In this document: positions 44,379 through 53,870 of the stretch, one piece after another
How the letters are laid out: every line of letters begins with the position of its first letter
Position numbering within the stretch: the stretch's first letter is position 1
Origin: Planctomycetota bacterium
GTDB lineage: Bacteria; Planctomycetota; JACOTG01; JAJDCM01
Direction: 5' to 3'
Length of the DNA stretch: 64,000 nucleotides
Assembly (NCBI GenBank): GCA_029260825.1
Contig: JAJDCM010000367.1
Span: 1-64,000, forward strand
The notes under the pieces: generated by a model
Seen by the model: only the letters and a program-made list of their open reading frames with translations
Database searches by the model: none
Told to the model about the DNA's origin: nothing
Translations under genes and position numbers: made by a program

Positions 44379-45839
44379 TCATGGCTTTTCCTGAGAACTG
44401 CTCGGAGCGGAATCCGACGACTCGAGGCCATGCCGATAAACATGAACATCCCTCTGTGGAAATGGAATGGAAACACCCTGTCGATCGAACTCTTCCTTCA
44501 CCTTTCGAGTCACGTCCCAGTAGACGTCCCAATAGTCCTCAGTCTTGACCCATGGGCGACAGATGAAGTTGACGGAAGAATCGGCCAGTTCGTGAACCCG
44601 AACATTTGGCGCCGGATCTTTCAAGACGGCAGGGTGTTCCGCGAGGATACCCTCCATGATCGAATGCGCCTTTTCAATGTCGTCGTCGTAGCCGATGCCG
44701 AACACGAGGTCGACGCGGCGCTGGTGACTACCCGTGACATTCGTAATCACGCCTCCCCAGACCGCGTTGTTGGGAACGACCAACACCTTGTTGTCCAGAG
44801 TTTGGATTCTCGTGGACACAAGGTTCAACGAAGACACCTTGCCGGAAACGCCCGCGACGTCGATCAAATCACCGACATCAAAGGGTCGGTAGACCAGGAT
44901 CATGATACCGCTGGCAAAGTTGCCAAGGCTCTCCTGCAATGCAAACGCAACGACAAAACCCGCTGCGCCGACCAAGGCAAGTAGCGGGCCGATGTCCACG
45001 CCAAGCGCCGAGATCGCCACAACCAGCCCCATGAGAAAGACGACCCTTCCCGAAATCTTCTCGACAAAATCCCCCATCAAGCTCGTGACTCTTCGTGACT
45101 TCCTAACTGCCCGGGAAACCACCTTGCGGATAGCGACAGACAGAACCAAGAAAATGGCGAAGATCACGATGCTCTTCAACACATTCAATCCCCAGTGAAT
45201 CCCTCCCTCCGGAGATTTGAGCCAACCGTACAGAGCTGTTCTCGTGGCGCTGACATCCGTGAGATCGACGTGCAACTCGGACACCGCATCCAGATAGACC
45301 TGCCGGGATGCGGCCTCCCCTCCCTTGGTTTCAAGGGCCGCCAGCACAGCAGCCGCACGCTGCACAAGGGCGGCACGCTGGCTTCTGAGCAGATTGAGTT
45401 CCTCAAGGAGAGTCGTCCTCTGACGTGACAGTTCTTCGGCTTCCCCGCCATCGGGTAGGAGCGAAGCTTCTTCGAGCACGTTTTCCATCCCCTCGAGCTT
45501 CTTTGCCCCATCTCGAATCGGCGGCTCTTTTACTGCTTGTGTCTCGGTAGTCACCGGGGCTTGTTGCTCAAGCTGCTTCTTGAGCAACAGGATGGCAATA
45601 TTCGCCTCCGCGATCTCCTCGACTTTCTCCTGCACCAAGGCACACCAGGCGTCAGCCTCAACCTCAAGCTGATCTTTGTTCAGGGGAAAGATGAGCCAAC
45701 TAAGCTCTTCCAACGAGACGGTCGGAACCGAAGTCGTCCTTGGCTTTGCTTCTACCTTCTCGTCAGCTTTTGCTACGGACCCCTGTAGGCACAAAATGCT
45801 GACCAGAAACAGGATCAGACAGAGCAGGTGAGTTCGCAC
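44379..45839 (-). CDS. Mechanosensitive ion channel, MscS family
   Basis: About 486 residues with an N-terminal signal peptide (RTHLLCLILFLVSILCLQGS, then VAKA), a periplasmic coiled-coil region (AEANIAILLLKKQLEQQAP, RQRTTLLEELNLLRSQRAAL) and an MscS core: pore-lining helix LVGAAGFVVAFALQESLGNF then ASGIMILVYRPFDVGDLIDV, and VPNNAVWGGVITNVTGSHQR in the beta domain. It opens under membrane tension to release solutes. The frame is open to a TTG at 46031, but the GTG at 45839 starts exactly at the signal peptide and has a GAGAG site, so it is preferred; the longer form would be 550 residues. Confidence 0.9.
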   Translation of the reverse strand: MRTHLLCLILFLVSILCLQGSVAKADEKVEAKPRTTSVPTVSLEELSWLIFPLNKDQLEVEADAWCALVQEKVEEIAEANIAILLLKKQLEQQAPVTTETQAVKEPPIRDGAKKLEGMENVLEEASLLPDGGEAEELSRQRTTLLEELNLLRSQRAALVQRAAAVLAALETKGGEAASRQVYLDAVSELHVDLTDVSATRTALYGWLKSPEGGIHWGLNVLKSIVIFAIFLVLSVAIRKVVSRAVRKSRRVTSLMGDFVEKISGRVVFLMGLVVAISALGVDIGPLLALVGAAGFVVAFALQESLGNFASGIMILVYRPFDVGDLIDVAGVSGKVSSLNLVSTRIQTLDNKVLVVPNNAVWGGVITNVTGSHQRRVDLVFGIGYDDDIEKAHSIMEGILAEHPAVLKDPAPNVRVHELADSSVNFICRPWVKTEDYWDVYWDVTRKVKEEFDRQGVSIPFPQRDVHVYRHGLESSDSAPSSSQEKP

Positions 45840-46136
45840 CCTATGAACTCTCGCTGGTGAGGCTCCCGTGAGTCGTGATCTCCGATACAACGAAAAGTAA
45901 TGAGACCGGTCGGTTACCAGCTCTGAATTCAAACCGGACCGATCCGACCTGACCGACAGAAAGGATCCCAAAGAAGAAGGGCCAAAGTTCACTTCATTTT
46001 CCTCGCTTTTCACGGCTTTTTCTCTCAACAAGATCCCCTCACCCGATGTTAGGATCGGCCCCCAAATAATCGTGACTCATCAGGACAACGTGAGGTCGCA
46101 ACACTTGCGATCCTCTCTTCTTGCAAAGGAACTCAC

Positions 46137-47183
46137 ATGCCCCGTGGTGTCTTGCCTCCGCTCCCTCTCTGGTTGTTCTGCACTTTTCTTCTTGCCTCGC
46201 CTGGAGCAGCAGATGAAGTGACTGTCAAGGGCGTTGTGCTTCGAGGCAGCATTATCGAGGTAACAGCGGAGAGCATCGTCTTCGAAACCGAGTATGGTGA
46301 GGGCTCGATCACAATCCCGTTTGATACCATCGATGCGCTCGTGACGGAAGGCTCTTTCTTGATTCTTTACGGTGACGACGGCGAGATCTCAGGGAGGCTC
46401 CTTGGAGTAAGAGAAGGGAGGCTATTGGTCGGAACGGAGCCCATCAACCTTGACACCATTGTCAGAGGATCGTCCGACACGGACCTATCCGGCTACGATC
46501 GATTCAGGAATGATTTCCGGCACTGGCATGCAGAGCTAAGCCTCGGAATCGGCTACAAAGCCTCCACCACCGATGAGGTTGACGTCGCCGTCGGCTTTCG
46601 GGTCGAGCGAATCAAAAACCCCGCTCGCCTCCTGGCGGAAATCAATTGGATCTATGAAAATGAAAAGAAAAACAACCAGGATCGAAGTACGACAGACAAC
46701 GAGATCCGGGGGCTAGTCAAAGCCGAGCACCGCTTCAGCGAACGGTGGTTCGGCTACACATCCCACGACGGCGAGTATGATGAGCTGGACAATCTGAGCC
46801 TGCGCTACGTTGGCAAGGTTGGCCCGGGCTACTGGCTCTTGAAAAATGATGACTATTACTGGCAAATCGAATCCGGAATTGGCTATGCCTATGATCGTTT
46901 TTTCGGTGGAGACCGGGAAGAGTTTGCCGCCCTGCCGATCGGCACCGAAGCCATGGTAAAACTTCCCGGGGGAGCAACATTTCGAGCTCGAGCCGACTAC
47001 TTACCCTCGCTACAAGACTGGACAGGTGACTATCTACTGCGAGCAGACGCCTCCCTCACCGTCCCCATCGACAAGAGCCTCTCCCTCAAAGCTTCCATCC
47101 TCGAGACCTATGACAGCACCCCTGACCCGGGCTCCGAAAAGAATGAACTGAAGTTTCTGTTCGGCCTGGCATTGCACTTCTAA
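46137..47183 (+). CDS. DUF481-family outer-membrane protein
   Basis: A 348-residue protein with a signal peptide (LPLWLFCTFLLASPGAADE). An N-terminal domain of short strands (KGVVLRGSIIEVTAESIVFE, TIPFDTIDALVT) resembles the SH3-like part of such proteins, and the C-terminal 230 residues are a DUF481 beta-barrel: WHAELSLGIGYKASTTDEVD, AEHRFSERWFGYTSHDGEYD, DNLSLRYVGKVGPGYWLLKN, and a terminal aromatic residue in FLFGLALHF. AAAGGA precedes the ATG. It is probably a small outer-membrane barrel; substrate or partner unknown. Confidence 0.87.
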   Translation: MPRGVLPPLPLWLFCTFLLASPGAADEVTVKGVVLRGSIIEVTAESIVFETEYGEGSITIPFDTIDALVTEGSFLILYGDDGEISGRLLGVREGRLLVGTEPINLDTIVRGSSDTDLSGYDRFRNDFRHWHAELSLGIGYKASTTDEVDVAVGFRVERIKNPARLLAEINWIYENEKKNNQDRSTTDNEIRGLVKAEHRFSERWFGYTSHDGEYDELDNLSLRYVGKVGPGYWLLKNDDYYWQIESGIGYAYDRFFGGDREEFAALPIGTEAMVKLPGGATFRARADYLPSLQDWTGDYLLRADASLTVPIDKSLSLKASILETYDSTPDPGSEKNELKFLFGLALHF

Positions 47184-47204
47184 CCAGTTCACCACGAGAA
47201 CCGC

Positions 47205-47247
47205 CTAGCCCGGATGAATCATGAGTTTGAGCGAGAATCATCCGGGC
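47205..47247. repeat. Hairpin-forming repeat, copy of the MITE arm
   Basis: Starts CTAGCCCGGATGAATCATGA and runs into GAGTTTG then CGAGAATC, like the arms at 14986 and 15165. A perfect 10-bp stem forms between GCCCGGATGA (47208-47217) and TCATCCGGGC (47238-47247). It lies between convergent stop codons, so it may also act as a transcript end. Confidence 0.6.
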
Positions 47248-47438
47248 CTTGTGCCTGCTTCCGTTTCCACTCGTCCGTGAGCAGACCCTCGAAACCCCAG
47301 TTCTCCTCCTCGATCTCCTGGATGACCACGTGGATATGCTGAGGCTTCTTCGCAAGTTCGCGAGCTCCGCAAGGAAAATCAAGCAGACGATCGACCTCAA
47401 GGAAGAGGTGATCTCGAGGCGCTTGCGAAAGGCCCGAC

Positions 47439-48857
47439 CTAGTTATTCTGAAAAGCCACGAGCTTCTGATCCAGCTCGGCAAGAACCCTGGGATCAACGG
47501 TCAGATGCTGGCTCTGATTCTCCCAGAAGTCAGCCGATCGATCGTAGTACTCGATTTCGCCGTTCCCATACTTGATGTACTTGACCCTTTGCGTGATGAT
47601 GCCGGCATAGCTTGGCATCCGGCACTCCGAGGTGGCCACACACGTGTCATTTGCGGGGTCCGGAGATCTGCGCTCAATGAATATTTCATCGTGGATCTTG
47701 AGCTTGGATCCGTTGAGAATCGGGACAAAGCTTCTTCCGTCAAGAACGGTTTGTGGATGAGCCCCCGCCAGGTCAACAATTGTCGCGGTCAAATCCACCG
47801 TCGTGAGCAGTGCATCAGATGTCACCCCCCTACCCATCCCAGGACCAAATGCCATTGCCGGCACTCTCACCGACTCGTCGTAGGGAGAATTCTTCTGGTT
47901 GCCAAGTCGATGCTCACCTAGCGAATATCCGTTGTCCGAGAAGAAGAGGATCACCGTATTCTCAAGGACCTCCAGATCCCGAAGAACCCCAACGATGTCC
48001 ACAAACGCTCGATCCACCGATCGGAGTGATTCAGCCATGTTCACATGAATCTGGTCGTAGTGATCGAGTTCCACAGAATCTGGATCCAGATTCCGCACCC
48101 ATGTCGGCTTGTCGGAGACATCAGACTCGTTATAGTTCGGTGGTCGCGGGATCTCCCCGGCGTAGGAACCGATATCGGGAGGGGCAGGCGTCGCCGGCAC
48201 GTGGGGTGCCGAAAAGTTGAGATAGGCAAAGAAGGGTTTTCGATCGACGGCCGTCGCATTTACCGAAGAGCGAATAAAGGCGATCGTGTGATCACGCAAC
48301 ACCGATGTCGAATAATCCCTCTCTTGAGAGAAGTAGTACCTTCGCCTACCGTTTTCGATCAGCTGATAGTGGTAGTACAATGGAGAGCCCATGGCTCTCC
48401 AGTCATCCCAACCCGGAGGGATGTCGGGCGCGATCGCATCGTACAAATTCATGTACTTCCCGTGCAGAGCCGTTCGATATCCTGCGTCTTGCAGCCACAC
48501 TCCCAGCGTTGATTCATCAAGACCTGAATCTCTGAAATATGCGGCTCCCCCCCGCCCGATCGAGCCCAGGTCGCTATTCAGCCACATCTGTGTGTGATGG
48601 GGATAGCGCCCGGTCAAAACCGCAGCTCGGGACGGATTGCAAAGAGGGGTCACCACGAAAAAGTTGTCGAGAATAACTCCCTTTGTCTCGAAGAAGCCAA
48701 GTGTTCGATCCAGAAAGACTCGGTGCCGGTTCGCCATATCGTCAACCGAGACGAGCAAGACGTTCGGTCGCACAAACGGCCGCTGGCCCTGGGCCGATGC
48801 CTGGAACAGGCCGAGCGTGAACGAAAGAGCACAGACGCAGCAACATCCTCTAGGCAC
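47439..48857 (-). CDS. Exported sulfatase (arylsulfatase family)
   Basis: About 472 residues. The signal peptide (PRGCCCVCALSFTLGLFQA, then SAQG) sends it out of the cytoplasm. Metal-binding DD lies at 39-40 in VLLVSVDDMANRH. The formylglycine motif is TPLCNPSRAAVLTGR, with C73 as the residue converted to formylglycine by an anaerobic or FGE maturase. FFSDNGYSLGEHRLGNQKNS is the second metal site. The GTG at 48857 is chosen because GGAGG lies 8 bases upstream and it fits the signal peptide; the frame is open to 48896. It probably desulfates a marine sulfated polysaccharide. Related repeats flank the gene. Confidence 0.92.
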   Translation of the reverse strand: MPRGCCCVCALSFTLGLFQASAQGQRPFVRPNVLLVSVDDMANRHRVFLDRTLGFFETKGVILDNFFVVTPLCNPSRAAVLTGRYPHHTQMWLNSDLGSIGRGGAAYFRDSGLDESTLGVWLQDAGYRTALHGKYMNLYDAIAPDIPPGWDDWRAMGSPLYYHYQLIENGRRRYYFSQERDYSTSVLRDHTIAFIRSSVNATAVDRKPFFAYLNFSAPHVPATPAPPDIGSYAGEIPRPPNYNESDVSDKPTWVRNLDPDSVELDHYDQIHVNMAESLRSVDRAFVDIVGVLRDLEVLENTVILFFSDNGYSLGEHRLGNQKNSPYDESVRVPAMAFGPGMGRGVTSDALLTTVDLTATIVDLAGAHPQTVLDGRSFVPILNGSKLKIHDEIFIERRSPDPANDTCVATSECRMPSYAGIITQRVKYIKYGNGEIEYYDRSADFWENQSQHLTVDPRVLAELDQKLVAFQNN

Positions 48858-49351
48858 GGTACGATCCTCCCTCGGGGCGAGGTGCGCGGTGATCACAGAT
48901 CATCACCTACGCACGGGAAGAACTAAGAGCTACTCGTGTCCTGGCTAGCCCGCATTACTCATGAAAGGACGGCCGAAACCGCGGGCTAATGGGAGTGGAT
49001 GCGAAATCGACGTTCAAACGGAAGGGAAAAACCTGAGATGGGCGAGCCACAAGGGTGTCGCCCTCGCTGACTGGAAGAGTTACTCTCCTCTGCTTCATGA
49101 AAATTGACGAAGCAGCCTGGAAGCGTCCGACTGACGGACAATCTGGCGAAAACATTCGCATCCATCATCTTAACGTCCCCCCACAGAACTGACCGACATT
49201 TGACCAGACACCTTCCTGGTAGTCAACACTATTTCCATAATAATCGGTCAGACCATCTTCATCGGCACGCTTCGGAACCCACTATCACGAGTAGATCTGG
49301 CAATAGATTCATGGTAGCCGTTACTCGGTCAAACTTCACTACCGACGTGGT
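48858..49351. other. Intergenic region with one repeat copy
   Basis: About 490 bases between the sulfatase start and the end of a kinase gene on the same strand. It holds the hairpin repeat at 48945-48988 and no convincing gene. The sulfatase promoter must lie near 48860-48940 but no clear elements stood out. Confidence 0.4.
48945..48988. repeat. Hairpin-forming repeat, diverged copy of the MITE arm
   Basis: Starts CTAGCCCGCATTACTCATGA, alignable with the arm at 14986. TAGCCCGC (48946-48953) and GCGGGCTA (48981-48988) form a perfect 8-bp stem. Together with 47205-47247 it flanks the sulfatase gene in the same orientation. Confidence 0.55.
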
Positions 49352-52096
49352 TCAGTCGACCTTCCTCGCCGGCCGAACCCCAAGTGCGTTATACTTCAAA
49401 CCCGCTGAATCATAAAACCGGGACGAGGATCTACAGCCGGAAGGAGGATCAAGAAAGCTACCACCACGCACCACAGCGTTGATCTCCGCACCCGGAAAAC
49501 TCACCTCACGCAAACCATCTCCTGGGCGAACAGGAAACGAGTAGGAACCGGATGGGTCGCGGCACCACTCGGAGACATTTCCCAGGACATCATGCAGCCC
49601 AAAAAGATTGGGACGAAACGAGCCGACCGGAGCGTGGATCACGTAGCCGTCATCGAGAGACTCCTCACAATCCAGCCCAGGGCGACGGATCTGTGCCATT
49701 CGAAATCCATCCGAAACGTTGGCGGCATTCGCAAGAGAGGAGACCTCATTGCCAGTCCACCAGCTCCCCGTGGTGGATGCCCGAGCCGAATATTCCCATT
49801 GAGCTTCCGTGGGCAGAACGAGTCGGAGTCGACCAAGAACATCGGCGCACTGGTATCGATCCACATTCTCAACCGGATGAATGAAAGAGTGTGGAGACTT
49901 GGACCGACTCCACCATTCCTCCCAGTTGTTTGCACCACAATAGCTGGGATTCTCGCCGGTCGTACGCATCCACTGGGCCTGATTCATTTCATACTTGGAA
50001 AGAAAGAACGGGTCCAGAGTAACGGTTCGTACAGGACCCTCGTCCCCTCCAGCAAACGGATCTCGATTCGGACCTGCAGTCCGTCTCTTTACCGCTCCCA
50101 TCCGGAATGATCCGCCAGGAATGAGAACAAACACGAGGCCCGTGTCCGTGTCGATCAAGATCTTTCCCGTTTCATCACGACCGGGCATCTTGCCCGACTG
50201 CAGAAGCAGGAACTCCCACAGCCCCGATTCGGAATCGCGCCCGATGGGAACCAAACCGACCTGATGGTCCATCTGCAACCCCTCGTAGGCAGGGCACTCC
50301 TCCTGGTTCGCGATGGATCGAATCGCTTCTTTCCATTCCCCCGCGTAGTCTTCGACCGACTCCTTGTAGATTGCGCTCGCTCGGTTCAATCTCTGCTGAA
50401 CATCGGCAATGAGCCCAATCGCGGGATCAGGATCAACAAAGGTTTCAAGTTGAGTTACGAGTTCCGCCAGGACATCGTTAATCCACTGGGCTTCCGTGTC
50501 TTCAAACCTGTAGGAACTCGCGCCAGGAATAGGTTGCCCCGAATCCTCGGCTTGCTTGATGGCGCCCTTTCGAATCCGGCCCAGGGTTTCCCGATGCTTC
50601 TGTCGATTTGCCGCAAGGTCCTTGGCGTTTTCAAGCCAGGCCTCCATGTCATCAATTCTCTCGGGATAAGCGGGCCATAGTGATCCGGCGGAGGAGGTAG
50701 CATCCGCCAGCCGCTTCGCGTCGGAAAGCTGAAGGATCTCCTTTTTCTGTGCGCGCTCCCGCTCTTCTGCTCTTTCTGCAGCCTCGCGCGCTTCTCTCTC
50801 CTTGGCTTCCGCCTCCTGAGCACGAATTCTCTCCTGATCAGCCAGAGACCAGCCTTCTTTTGCTTCCGCCTCTCGACGCTCCGCGAGGGAGCGCGCCTCC
50901 TGGGCATCGACAGTTGCCGAAGCGGCTCGAAAGTAAAAAACCGTAGCTGTGATTCCTCCCGCAACGACGACCAACAGGATCGCCGCGATGCTACTCACCA
51001 GGCCAGCGTTCTTCTTCACGAACTTCTTGATGCGGTAGCCCCCGCTGGGAGGGCCCGCAGAAACAGGTTCGTCATTGAGATGACGTTGAATGTCGGCGGC
51101 CAGGTCGGATGCGGTGGCATAGCGGCGGGTTCGGTCCTTCTCCAGCGCTTTCATTGTGATCCAGTCCAGATCACCTTTAAGACGGCGAACCAGCGCATGC
51201 CCACTCACCTGACAGCGAGATGACGCAACGGACGTCAGGCTTTCCTCAGATCCGATCTTCGTGCTCGGTTTCTTGGGCTCTTCCTCCCAGAGTCGTCTTC
51301 GCACCGCATCCACCGCGCCTCGGGGCTCCTGGGTTGGATGCGGCGTCATCTCAAGAGGAAGAGAACCCACGAGAAGCTGGTAGAGGATGACACCCAGCGA
51401 ATAGATGTCGGTTCTCGTGTCAATGTCGAGAGTTGTCGGGTCGGCCTGCTCCGGACTCATGTAATCCGGAGTTCCCATCATCACGCCGATTGATGTGACA
51501 CATGTCTTGTCTGTCAACCGGTGCCCTCCGATGGCCTTTGCAAGACCAAAGTCGATGATCTTCGGGATGGGCCGGTTGTCTTCTTCCGAGACGATGATGT
51601 TGGAGGGTTTGAGATCCCGATGAATGATTGCCTTTTGATGAGCGTGCTGGACGCCAAGGCAGATGTCCCGGAACAACTCCAGGCGCTCCCGGATCCGGAG
51701 CTTCTGCCGATCGCAATGCTCGATGAAAGGGATTCCCTTCACGTACTCCATGGCGAAATACGGCCGTCCATCCCGGGTAGCACCGGCAAGAAGAATCCGA
51801 GAAATATTGGGGTGGCTCATCAGGGCCAGTGCCTGTCTCTCCGATTCAAACCTGGCGATGACCGATTCGGTGTCCATGCCGGCTCTTATGACTTTGAGCG
51901 CGACCTTTTGCCGAACCGGTTCTTGCTGCTCGGCAAGATAAACGGTCCCCATCCCACCTTCACCGATCGTGGAAAGGATCTTGTAAGGACCGATGGTCTC
52001 GTGAGTCGGGTGTGGAGTGCGAGTAAAACCCGGTTCCTCGTCGGAAAACCGGGTTGGTTCCTCCGAATCGCCGAAGGAAAAGTCGTCGTTCATCAT
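49352..52096 (-). CDS. Ser/Thr protein kinase fused to an FGE/SUMF1-like domain
   Basis: About 914 residues. The kinase domain (about 36-330) has GEGGMG (45-50), K68, HRDLKPSN with D161, DFG starting D182 and MSPEQ. A membrane helix ([20 protein letters not shown]) precedes a highly charged coiled coil ([24 protein letters not shown]), then a C-terminal FGE-like fold: [75 protein letters not shown]. The segment [20 protein letters not shown] has one cysteine, not the FGE pair. The start is uncertain: MM at 52096/52093 gives the family-like N-terminus, while the frame is open to 52207. No ECF gene is adjacent. Confidence 0.9.
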   Translation of the reverse strand: MMNDDFSFGDSEEPTRFSDEEPGFTRTPHPTHETIGPYKILSTIGEGGMGTVYLAEQQEPVRQKVALKVIRAGMDTESVIARFESERQALALMSHPNISRILLAGATRDGRPYFAMEYVKGIPFIEHCDRQKLRIRERLELFRDICLGVQHAHQKAIIHRDLKPSNIIVSEEDNRPIPKIIDFGLAKAIGGHRLTDKTCVTSIGVMMGTPDYMSPEQADPTTLDIDTRTDIYSLGVILYQLLVGSLPLEMTPHPTQEPRGAVDAVRRRLWEEEPKKPSTKIGSEESLTSVASSRCQVSGHALVRRLKGDLDWITMKALEKDRTRRYATASDLAADIQRHLNDEPVSAGPPSGGYRIKKFVKKNAGLVSSIAAILLVVVAGGITATVFYFRAASATVDAQEARSLAERREAEAKEGWSLADQERIRAQEAEAKEREAREAAERAEERERAQKKEILQLSDAKRLADATSSAGSLWPAYPERIDDMEAWLENAKDLAANRQKHRETLGRIRKGAIKQAEDSGQPIPGASSYRFEDTEAQWINDVLAELVTQLETFVDPDPAIGLIADVQQRLNRASAIYKESVEDYAGEWKEAIRSIANQEECPAYEGLQMDHQVGLVPIGRDSESGLWEFLLLQSGKMPGRDETGKILIDTDTGLVFVLIPGGSFRMGAVKRRTAGPNRDPFAGGDEGPVRTVTLDPFFLSKYEMNQAQWMRTTGENPSYCGANNWEEWWSRSKSPHSFIHPVENVDRYQCADVLGRLRLVLPTEAQWEYSARASTTGSWWTGNEVSSLANAANVSDGFRMAQIRRPGLDCEESLDDGYVIHAPVGSFRPNLFGLHDVLGNVSEWCRDPSGSYSFPVRPGDGLREVSFPGAEINAVVRGGSFLDPPSGCRSSSRFYDSAGLKYNALGVRPARKVD

Positions 52097-52274
52097 TCTT
52101 GTTTTGGCCCCTGGAGAGTTTTCTCTCTCCCAATGATAGGGGGCCAAAAGGCCGCTTGCAAGCCTCCCTCCCATTCGCACGGTCGGTACCAGACGTAGGG
52201 CCACCAAATCGGGGGCGTGTCATCCCCCGCGGAGCATCCGGTCGATCCGAGGATTCGGATCCCAAGACATCCTT

Positions 52275-52982
52275 CTACTGCCGGTTTCCTGCGGCAGGAT
52301 GACTCATGCTCGAAGCAGAACCCTCGAGGGGGACAAACTGCAGTGGCGGCAGAGCGATTCTCGTCTTCTCCAGCTCCTCACCGGATAGAAACACCCGGAT
52401 CAAGCGCCAGGCCTCGGGGAGGCTCATCCAGGTTTCGTGACCGGCGCCATCAATGATCAAGTGGGTTGATTCTGAAAACCCCCAGCGCACCTCCTCAGCC
52501 TGAAAAGGTGGTGTGTTGCAGTCGAGAGTACCGCTGATGAAACGAGTGGGGGCCGATGAGATGACCGGAGCACGAAAGCCGTCACCAAGATCTGGCGCAT
52601 TCCAGAGCGCATCGACTTTGGCGTATTCAAGATTGACCGCCGACCCCAGGAGGCTCGCTCTCTCTTCGAAAGCAATCCGGCTTGCCCGTTCCTTTGTCAC
52701 CCCGGATGCACCGTCCATGACAAACAACAGGCCAGAAAGAAACGGTAGCTGTCCAAGCCTCCTGGTAACAAACCACTGCAAAACAGACGAATCTCACTGA
52801 TCAATCGAGTGGAGCAAAAGGGGAAACACGGGTAGATCGGATCGATCCCCCAGATCGGCCATCATCAAGAACAGCAGACCGAAAGAACCAACAGGAACAA
52901 CCACGCTACGGCGAGTTCTCGGCTGGACGATCTTCACTGGCATCGGTTCTTTATTGAGCTTCGACAGTACACGACGTAGCAA
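52275..52982 (-). pseudogene. Decayed alpha/beta-hydrolase (TAP/proline iminopeptidase-like), C-terminal half
   Basis: The minus-strand frame reads LLRRVLSKLNKEPMPVKIVQ, LMMADLGDRSDLPVFPLLLH, SIDQ, then an in-frame TGA at 52794-52796, then DSSVLQWFVTRRLG, TRFISGTLDCNTPPFQAEEV and IIDGAGHETWM. This is the lid and the C-terminal half with the acid and histidine of an alpha/beta-hydrolase in one continuous frame interrupted by one stop. The N-terminal half with the nucleophile serine is absent; the TetR gene occupies its place. The downstream piece could still be translated but would be inactive. Confidence 0.75.
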
Positions 52983-52993
52983 GGGAAGTCAGA

Positions 52994-53737
52994 TCACTTT
53001 TTCTTGCGCTCGCGACGAGTCGAGGGTCGCTTCGATCGAGCCTTGAGTGGAACCGGCGCCTCCATCGGAACCCCCAGATAGAGGACCAGCGCACGAGTCA
53101 TCTCTTGCACCAGAGCCTCGTCACCGGACACAACGGACTCTGCATGAGGAGCGTTTCCAAATAGGATCTTTTCTCGACAGGCAGAGATAACAAAGAACAA
53201 CCCCATTTCGACCGCTCGCTCGGGGTCGGGGTGTTCAATCTCGCCTCGCTTTTCCAGAAGAACCTCAACAACTCCACGATGCAGACGCGTTCGAGCCGAT
53301 CGGATTGCGGGAGAAATCTCCTTCGGCCGTTGCCTGGCAAATGCGGTGACTGCTCTCATCAACCCGCGGCGCTGGCGATAGCTCCGCACGGTCCGGCCAA
53401 CAAGCCGCTCGGCGCGCTCGACCAGACTCAACCCGACCCACAACTCAGGAGCGAGGACTTCCTCCATTTGCTCGGTGAGAGTCTTGTCGTACCTTTCATA
53501 GAGAGCGGGAAGAAGCGACTCCTTCTGAGGAAAGCGGGTGTAGAACGCCCCCACGGAGGTCGCGGCCGCGCGAACCACATCGGCGATGGTGATGTCCTCA
53601 AAGAGCTTCTCTTCAAGAAGCACTTCCATGGCATCAAGAATGCGCAGAAGAGTACGCCGACTTCTCTCCTGGCGTGGCGGGCGGACACCAGCGAGGTTAG
53701 CCTCGGGCACCAAAGGAGAAGCGGCGGAGACGTGCAT
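52994..53737 (-). CDS. TetR-family transcriptional regulator
   Basis: A 247-residue regulator. The N-terminal HTH is in RSRRTLLRILDAMEVLLEEK, then FEDITIADVVRAAATSVGAF and YTRFPQKESLLPALYERYD, the standard TetR pattern. The C-terminal domain is helical and of unknown ligand; a basic tail (KARSKRPSTRRERKKK) closes it. The ATG at 53737 is 17 bases from a perfect 13+13 bp palindrome in the divergent region shared with the cytochrome oxidase operon, so it is likely to repress itself and perhaps that operon. Confidence 0.92.
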   Translation of the reverse strand: MHVSAASPLVPEANLAGVRPPRQERSRRTLLRILDAMEVLLEEKLFEDITIADVVRAAATSVGAFYTRFPQKESLLPALYERYDKTLTEQMEEVLAPELWVGLSLVERAERLVGRTVRSYRQRRGLMRAVTAFARQRPKEISPAIRSARTRLHRGVVEVLLEKRGEIEHPDPERAVEMGLFFVISACREKILFGNAPHAESVVSGDEALVQEMTRALVLYLGVPMEAPVPLKARSKRPSTRRERKKK

Positions 53738-53753
53738 GGCGATACTCTCATTT

Positions 53754-53781
53754 CAGAATCAGAATCTTGATTCTGATTCTG
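53754..53781. promoter_or_regulatory. Perfect palindrome, likely TetR operator
   Basis: CAGAATCAGAATC (53754-53766), two T, then GATTCTGATTCTG (53769-53781): a perfect 13-bp inverted repeat with a 2-base centre. Each arm contains two AGAATC units, so two dimers might bind. It lies between the TetR ATG (53737) and the cytochrome oxidase subunit II gene (53871). Confidence 0.75.
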
Positions 53782-53870
53782 GCGAAAACAGACCGCTTTG
53801 TCAAACCTCGTCCCGGGTCCTGCTCAGGACTTTTTTTTTGGAATTTCAAGCGTAGAATTGATACCTATAC

